From: an uncultured Oscillospiraceae bacterium
Lineage (GTDB): Bacteria; Bacillota; Clostridia; Oscillospirales; Oscillospiraceae
Direction of reading: 5' to 3'
DNA: 5,968 nucleotides
NCBI GenBank assembly: GCA_948766235.1
Contig: CAQCFX010000068.1
Span: 1-5,968, forward strand
The notes beneath the pieces were generated by a model, which was not told the DNA's origin, ran no database searches, and worked only from the letters and a program-made list of their open reading frames with translations. The translations under genes were made by a program, and so were the position numbers. Below, one piece after another: positions 4,542-5,968 of the stretch (positions within the stretch are counted from its first letter, which is position 1; each line of letters begins with the position of its first letter).

Positions 4542-5507
4542 TTAAACTGCGGGGATGGAAACCCCCACGCGTTGATATATGTGGAACGTCCCAGCCGGAC
4601 AGGCACAATCGCCTTTCCCGATCTGTACGCTTGCACCCCCCCTTGTGCGGACGGTTACAGACACCCGTTCACAGCTTCCGTAGAATCCCGCTCGCGCCGC
4701 CGTCCGCGCTGCGCCCTGCGGCTTTTCCAGGCTCGACACCGCTACACTCGCCCCGACGTGCTGTCGCATCCCGCCGAACGCCCAACAGACGCTTATCTGT
4801 GTCCTGGCCCCCGGCTTCTCCAGCGGCGGGATTTCCGGCTTGATGTCAACCCTCCGGCACGTTCCGGTCATTGCGCCATAGGCGATGGCCTGCGCTCCAG
4901 CTCCCGGCTTTTTCAATTCCGGCGGCGTGACAGCGGTATGTATCTCGCCCCGGCTCCCTGCGAATCCGCCGCCCGCCACGGCCCACGACTTTTCCGGCAT
5001 GAGGAAATACCGCACGCCGTCGTTGTGGGACCGCAGCGACTTGTAGAAATTCAGCCGCTCCAACACCCGCTTTTGCCGCGCCTTGTCGCCGGAATCGCTG
5101 GTGATGTCGATGTTCAGTCGGAAGTGATACGGCTCCCCGCCGTCGTACTCGAACCACTCTTCCACGGTGGTCAGCGGGTAAATGGCCCGTATGGCCGTCT
5201 CCACCGCCGCCTTTGTCCCCAGGGTCTTATGCACCCGCCAACTGCTCTTGACGGTCCGGCGCTTTTCCTCCAGGCTGTAGTCCGGGTCGTACCAGTCCAC
5301 CTTGAAGTCCCGCGCCAGGATGTCCAGCACGGCTTCATCCAGGCCGTCGATGTTGGAAATGACGCGCACCCGGTCGATTTCCGGCAGGCGTGCCGCCAGC
5401 GCCTCGGCGTCCGCCGCCGCCAGGGCCATGATAGCCTTGTCGTGGGTGAGCGCCGGGGGCATGATAAGCAGCAGGTTTTCCTTGGTGATGCCCCTATTCA
5501 TCCTCAT
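4542..5507 (-). CDS. Tail protein I (P2 gpI-like) with repeat-containing C-terminus
   Basis: This encodes 321 residues. Residues 1-170 or so match the P2 gpI style of baseplate protein (DGLDEAVLDILARDFKVDWYD, then SSWRVHKTLGTKAAVETAI and FRLNIDI), which joins gpJ at the baseplate rim and connects to the fibre. Known gpI-type proteins are near 180-220 residues. Here about 145 extra residues contain a repeat of period 31 beginning LKKPG at 198, LEKPG at 229 and LEKPQ at 260. Each has Gly-Ala and Cys/aromatic residues then a short beta-like stretch, and partial copies lie on both sides. These may be beta-rich surface or carbohydrate-binding modules, but this is inferred only. It overlaps gpJ by 14 bases. 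ATG 5507 is used; the ATG at 5501 also has G-rich sequence at a good distance and is possible. Confidence 0.88.
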   Translation of the reverse strand: MRMNRGITKENLLLIMPPALTHDKAIMALAAADAEALAARLPEIDRVRVISNIDGLDEAVLDILARDFKVDWYDPDYSLEEKRRTVKSSWRVHKTLGTKAAVETAIRAIYPLTTVEEWFEYDGGEPYHFRLNIDITSDSGDKARQKRVLERLNFYKSLRSHNDGVRYFLMPEKSWAVAGGGFAGSRGEIHTAVTPPELKKPGAGAQAIAYGAMTGTCRRVDIKPEIPPLEKPGARTQISVCWAFGGMRQHVGASVAVSSLEKPQGAARTAARAGFYGSCERVSVTVRTRGGASVQIGKGDCACPAGTFHIYQRVGVSIPAV

Positions 5508-5968
5508 ACCCCCCGTTGATTACCTCCGGGGTCCCCTCCAGCCGGGCAAACTGCGGGGCGTCCGTCCCGCTCCCATCTTTCAGGGAGACAAAGGCCGGTT
5601 CGATAAGGTCCACCCGCTTGATTCCCGTCTCCATCAGCATAGAGATAAGCCGGGACGGGTTGATGTCCCGCCCCAGCTTGGCGCATTGCCAGGCCGTGTA
5701 TTCCTCTACCTTGGCGTTCACCGCCGCCGCTAGGGCCTCGCCGCTGATTGGGCTGTCCTTCTGCGTGTAGTAGGTGAAGCGCACGCGGTAGTCCACGCCC
5801 TCCGGGTCCTCCACGGAAACAAGGTCCGTCAGGGGGCGCACGTCGTCGGCGCTGCACGCCGCCAATACCCGCTCCTTCATTTCCTCTGTGGCGGGTGTTC
5901 CGTCGTCCATCAGGACGTACAGCTTCACCACCCCCGGCGTGGGGGAGGCCGCTATCACGTCGGCAATC
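5494..5968 (-). CDS. Baseplate assembly protein J-like, C-terminal part (5' end beyond window)
   Basis: About 157 residues of the C-terminus are visible, with the frame open to the right edge, so the start lies outside. The residues VIAASPTPGVVKLYVLMDDG, then AVNAKVEEYTAWQCAKLGRDINPSRLISMLM, are typical of the gpJ family, which forms the wedge of P2-type contractile-tail baseplates. The end overlaps tail protein I by 14 bases, the usual J-then-I order, which supports both calls. A GTG at 5958 is internal, not a true start, since the frame and the family continue upstream of it. Confidence 0.92.
   Translation of the reverse strand, partial: IADVIAASPTPGVVKLYVLMDDGTPATEEMKERVLAACSADDVRPLTDLVSVEDPEGVDYRVRFTYYTQKDSPISGEALAAAVNAKVEEYTAWQCAKLGRDINPSRLISMLMETGIKRVDLIEPAFVSLKDGSGTDAPQFARLEGTPEVINGGYEDE

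Noticed and set aside
2854..4545. Long plus-strand open frame of 563 codons opposite the target and tail fibre genes
   Set aside because: It is a shadow of GC-rich codon use on the minus strand. The minus-strand genes have ribosome binding sites, family resemblance and the DGR relationship.
4572..5519. Plus-strand open frame of 315 codons opposite tail protein I
   Set aside because: Its composition (Arg, Pro, His-rich) is typical of an antisense shadow, and the minus-strand frame is a clear gpI-like protein.

Overview
The window reads as part of the tail and host-recognition module of a contractile-tailed (myovirus-type, P2-like baseplate) prophage or phage of a GC-rich Gram-positive gut bacterium, probably a member of the Clostridia. 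The evidence is the gene order baseplate J, tail protein I, tail fibre, variable receptor-binding protein, small proteins and a holin-like protein, together with strong AGGAGG-type ribosome binding sites and protein styles familiar from clostridial prophages. No host gene is present, so the taxonomic call is inference. Every supported gene is on the minus strand, so the biological order runs from high to low coordinates.

Right end (about 3814-5968): the C-terminal part of a baseplate J-like protein, entering from the right edge, overlaps a P2 gpI-like tail protein that carries an unusual C-terminal 31-residue repeat region. A tail-collar/fibre-like protein follows 14 bp downstream.

Centre (737-3786): a complete diversity-generating retroelement (DGR) in the order target gene (2899-3786), Avd-like accessory gene (2418-2837), template repeat TR (about 2241-2382), structured spacer (1940-2240) and reverse transcriptase (737-1939). 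The last 47 or so codons of the target are the variable repeat VR (about 2903-3044). VR aligns to TR without gaps at an offset of 662 bp. By my count, 17 of the 20 mismatches in the 135-bp core are at template adenines (minus strand), and all nine in-frame AAC codons of TR have become other codons in VR. A 10-bp perfect hairpin lies just downstream of the VR, where the phage BPP-1 DGR has its target-site hairpin. The RT has a YMDD active site and the DGR-type SQ motif (GLGSQVSQ).

Left end (1-718): three small, closely packed or overlapping genes follow the RT: two unassigned helical proteins and a one-membrane-segment holin-like protein cut by the window edge.

Working together: the baseplate and fibre genes build the tail tip. 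The target protein, with its probable C-type-lectin-like variable end, is likely displayed there as the receptor-binding part. Avd and RT would copy TR RNA with adenine-directed errors and write the result into VR, so the phage can change its binding specificity. The spacer between TR and RT has no convincing gene but several stable inverted repeats that probably shape the template RNA and the translation of the RT.
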